64,000 nt of DNA from positions 34,850,909 to 34,914,908 of the forward strand of contig CM034547.1 of the NCBI GenBank assembly GCA_020055645.1. The letters are read 5' to 3'. The notes beneath the pieces are model-generated. The model ran no database searches. It was given only the letters and a program-made list of their open reading frames with translations, and was not told the origin of the DNA. A program made the translations under genes and the position numbers. Shown piece after piece: positions 61,208 to 64,000 of the stretch. Within the stretch, counting starts at the first letter, position 1. Each line of letters starts with the position of its first letter. The stretch comes from Tomocerus qinae (Eukaryota > Arthropoda > Collembola > Entomobryomorpha > Tomoceridae).

Positions 61208-64000
61208 CTGCCAACAAAATACAAAGATGATGATGAGCGACAAGAATGAAGAAGGCAAAATGAAATGAAAAAAAAATCGTTTTACTCATCTCGCTCGTCT
61301 TGTCACTACAGCACGTTGTGAGCATCTCTCGGTCTATACAAACCCATCTCCACGTTTATAGTTCCCCTATACAGCTGTATTAAAGACATAAAATAATTAT
61401 ATACACAGTACATGTGCATTTATATACATTCAGAATGATCTTAAATAGAAGTACATGGTCTGTGATAAAATAAAAATAGTAATGCATAGATGCAGATAGA
61501 AAGGATTTAGACACGTTTACTTTTACAGAACATAACAACAGAAGGAAAGACATTTGTATTGTGAAGTCAGTAATGTTGTCCTCCTAATTGTAAAAGCATT
61601 AACAAGAAACCGAAAGCAATAGATTAATAACTTCTCCTGTCCCGACTCGACTGTGCGTGCGAGGACTAATCTTTCTTAAGTCCAATCCAATCTTTAGCTG
61701 GTAATCTCGTGTGGATGCAAAAAATTTATTTATATTCACTTCTTTCTCTAGACCCACCAAAAGTATCACCTGGAATACCTTTGTATTTTTGTGTGAGCTG
61801 CAATTCCAAGGCAAATTGCTATTTACTAAGAGTAACCACAACAGACTACCATTACTTACTAATGGGAATATTGTTACATTTATATAATGAATGTGATGCA
61901 GTCGTGGCAAATCAAGTCAGTCAGTTCAGACAGTCCATTATACGCTATTTCATCTCATCAACGCTTCTTCCTTTTACAGACAAATGCCATAGGTACATTG
62001 GAGTGCAATATAAAAGTCAGAATTGTGGACAGATTGACACACCTGATGCACTATACATAATGCTTTTGCCAATCCAATAATAGCGTTCATTTAAAATTAA
62101 ACTACTAGAACACTATCTCTCATGATCATACCTTAATCTATTCCCTTAAATAAATTACAATAATATCCATGCAATATGCTCTTGTTTCACGAAGCACTTG
62201 TCAAGAGAAAGCCCATCACTCACCTCGTAAATTAGTGCCATCTTATACATACTATACTGGATCAATTTATTAAACTTGTGCAAACTGCTTTTATTATCCA
62301 CATTAACGTAATACGTTTGTAAACCGAAGGTTTTATGCATATTTTATGAAACTGCATTTATTCGAATGTATATTTTAGCTTTAAACCAAGTTAGCAATAC
62401 CAAAGACATTAATGCGTAGTAGCAAAATCTCGAAGGGCTTCATTTTATCTTTCTCAGAATATATTTTTGCTTTTGGAAGACAGGGATGGGGTAGCGGCGT
62501 ATTGTCAACCCGATAGAAGTTTTTGCCCATTCGTGCCCCCCCCCCCAAATCGAGAAAAATAAAGAAATTTTTGTCTAAAATCGCGAAAATTAGCTATTTT
62601 TTTCTCGGTGCCCCTCCCGAAATTTTTTTCTGGCTGCGGCCCTGGTAGTATAATAATTCATAATACACTAAAAATATGTTTAACTCTATTCGAGTCAAAT
62701 AGTTTAAGGGAATCAAGGATGAGCAAATAAAAGTGGTTTAGAATTGGTCTCTGGTAAGGGTGACAGATAGACAGCAGGCCTTACAGAACTTATAGACATT
62801 ATAGATAATTAAAGCAAATACGTATTCATCTGCGTGCCTAGTCTATTCCACGTGTGTTAAGCAAGTTAACCAAACTTTTAATAAGAAAAGGACTTTTTTG
62901 CTTTCAGTAGGTAGATATAGTAGGTGTTGGCAGTGAGTACTGACAAGGCGATGAGGTAATACACGTAGAAACTATTTATTTATTTGTGCATATGAACAAG
63001 GTACGTTTAATTGTCTACCTAAATACATAGTTGAAAGTTTATCCATCTTGTTTGAAGTCATGTCTTGACTTTGACTTAATGTTCTGTAATGGACATGCCA
63101 GGAGAAGTTTATGTGTATGTATATGCAAATTCTAGGTCTAGTGTGTCGTAGGTACATTACGTGCGTACTTTTAATTTATTTATCTGTCTTCAATAAGGTT
63201 TAAAAAGGCAAAGTTTTCTTGTTCACTTCAAAATGCCTCGAAGAAAACAAGCGGAGATGTTCAGGGGAAACTTTGCTTTGCTCATGCATAATATTACGGG
63301 TGTAAGTATTTGGTCGGAGAATACAGTATGAGTAAGGCACAACATGTCACGTTGAAGTCATAGTCATTGGTTTAGTCAGCCTCAGCACACGTTCAGTAAA
63401 TATGCGCAAGCATTTAATTTAATAGCAGAGTCAAAAGAATTCATCTGTCTTGTTTCGCGATCTTTGGAAGCTTTTCCATTTGCATTGGAGATATGAAATA
63501 ATATCATTAAATTAAACATCCTCCTTCAGTAATTATATGTATAAAAAGTTTTTCTGAACTCTGTTCATGTATAGATAGTGTGATATTAACTACAATTGAA
63601 GCATCGAGAAATAAAAATGCAAACTGCTATCTGTAGTGGCTAACTAAAGATATTTCAGACAAGACAATTCATTATTGCCATCGTCGTGTGTGATGTGTTG
63701 TAAGTTGTGTGATTGTGCTCCGCTGCCGCTTGGCCTGCCTACCATACCAAGTCTATAAGTTATATAAACTTGACATAAACGTACAATGACTTTTGTCTTA
63801 CTGCTAAAGCTCATGTCTTGTTCGGCATTCCCTTCCAAATCCTTCCCAGAGAACCAATCTCACAACATAAGATAACTTTTTATTTTATCTTTACGATTCT
63901 TCTGTTGTGTTATCACTTATCGTGAAGACAATGCAGTAAAACGTCGTATTGAATTTACTCTTCTCTTTCTTCTACTCCAACTTTAATACCTGCGCTTGTC
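61208..64000. other. Right end: no supported gene
   Basis: Chance frames only. Around 62470-62650 a GC-richer patch with a run of 11 C (62536-62546) and an inverted CGAGAAAAATA/TATTTTTTTCTCG pair looks like a degraded repeat, with no recognisable family. Confidence 0.4.

Noticed and set aside
61709-62080. 123-codon plus-strand frame
   Set aside because: AT-rich, no domain signature, and it overlaps an equally long minus-strand frame (61599-61910). Treated as chance.
62155-62340. Candidate minus-strand exon ending MYKMALIYE with donor GTGAGT
   Set aside because: It ends in phase 0, which does not fit the next candidate exon (61154-61207), and no acceptor or family supports it.
1-64000. CRISPR arrays, operons, riboswitches, bacterial promoters
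   Set aside because: The DNA is clearly eukaryotic. No direct-repeat/spacer pattern was seen.

Overview
The window is animal nuclear DNA, AT-rich, with intron-split genes and no operon organisation. It is probably from an arthropod. The evidence is a pigment-dispersing-factor-type class B receptor (a protostome family), short runs of the insect-type telomere unit TTAGG, many inverted-repeat (foldback) transposons, and large introns. I cannot name the species.

Four protein genes can be modelled with matching splice phases. (1) Minus strand, 2375-15200: six exons of a PDF-receptor-like GPCR covering most of the hormone-binding domain through TM4/ECL2. TM5-TM7 and the first exon were not found, so the gene probably runs off the left edge. 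One of its introns holds two tRNA-Glu(UUC) genes, each with its own small intron, and a TA-flanked pogo-like transposon remnant. (2) Minus strand, 29609-35239: a nine-exon NEMO/optineurin-family (Kenny-like) ubiquitin-binding adaptor of 589 aa, with an N-terminal LIR-like motif, coiled coils, a UBAN motif and a terminal C2HC zinc finger. A second, diverged UBAN + linker + zinc-finger exon set lies just downstream at 26629-27867. (3) Minus strand, 38006-39262: a two-exon SMN gene of 172 aa that keeps the Gemin2-binding helix and YG box but has no Tudor domain. (4) Plus strand, 40632-43116: a four-exon NPRL2 gene (GATOR1 subunit, 499 aa). SMN and NPRL2 are divergent and share a 1.4 kb intergenic region that contains a foldback element with four perfect TGACGTCA sites.

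From 43.1 to 64 kb I found only scattered candidate exons. These are three phase-compatible minus-strand exons (57097-61207) of a membrane protein that might be a two-pore potassium channel, an acidic plus-strand exon at 52885-53024, and a weak plus-strand candidate at 45285-45397. Most of this stretch looks like intron or intergenic DNA.

Foldback elements recur throughout, at 188-1328, 33917-34428 with an insertion at 34268-34403, 36391-36486, 37416-37535, 38614-39194, 39489-39650 and 49747-50060. They are densest around the NEMO-SMN-NPRL2 cluster. One fills most of SMN intron 1, and a 96-bp palindrome occurs twice.
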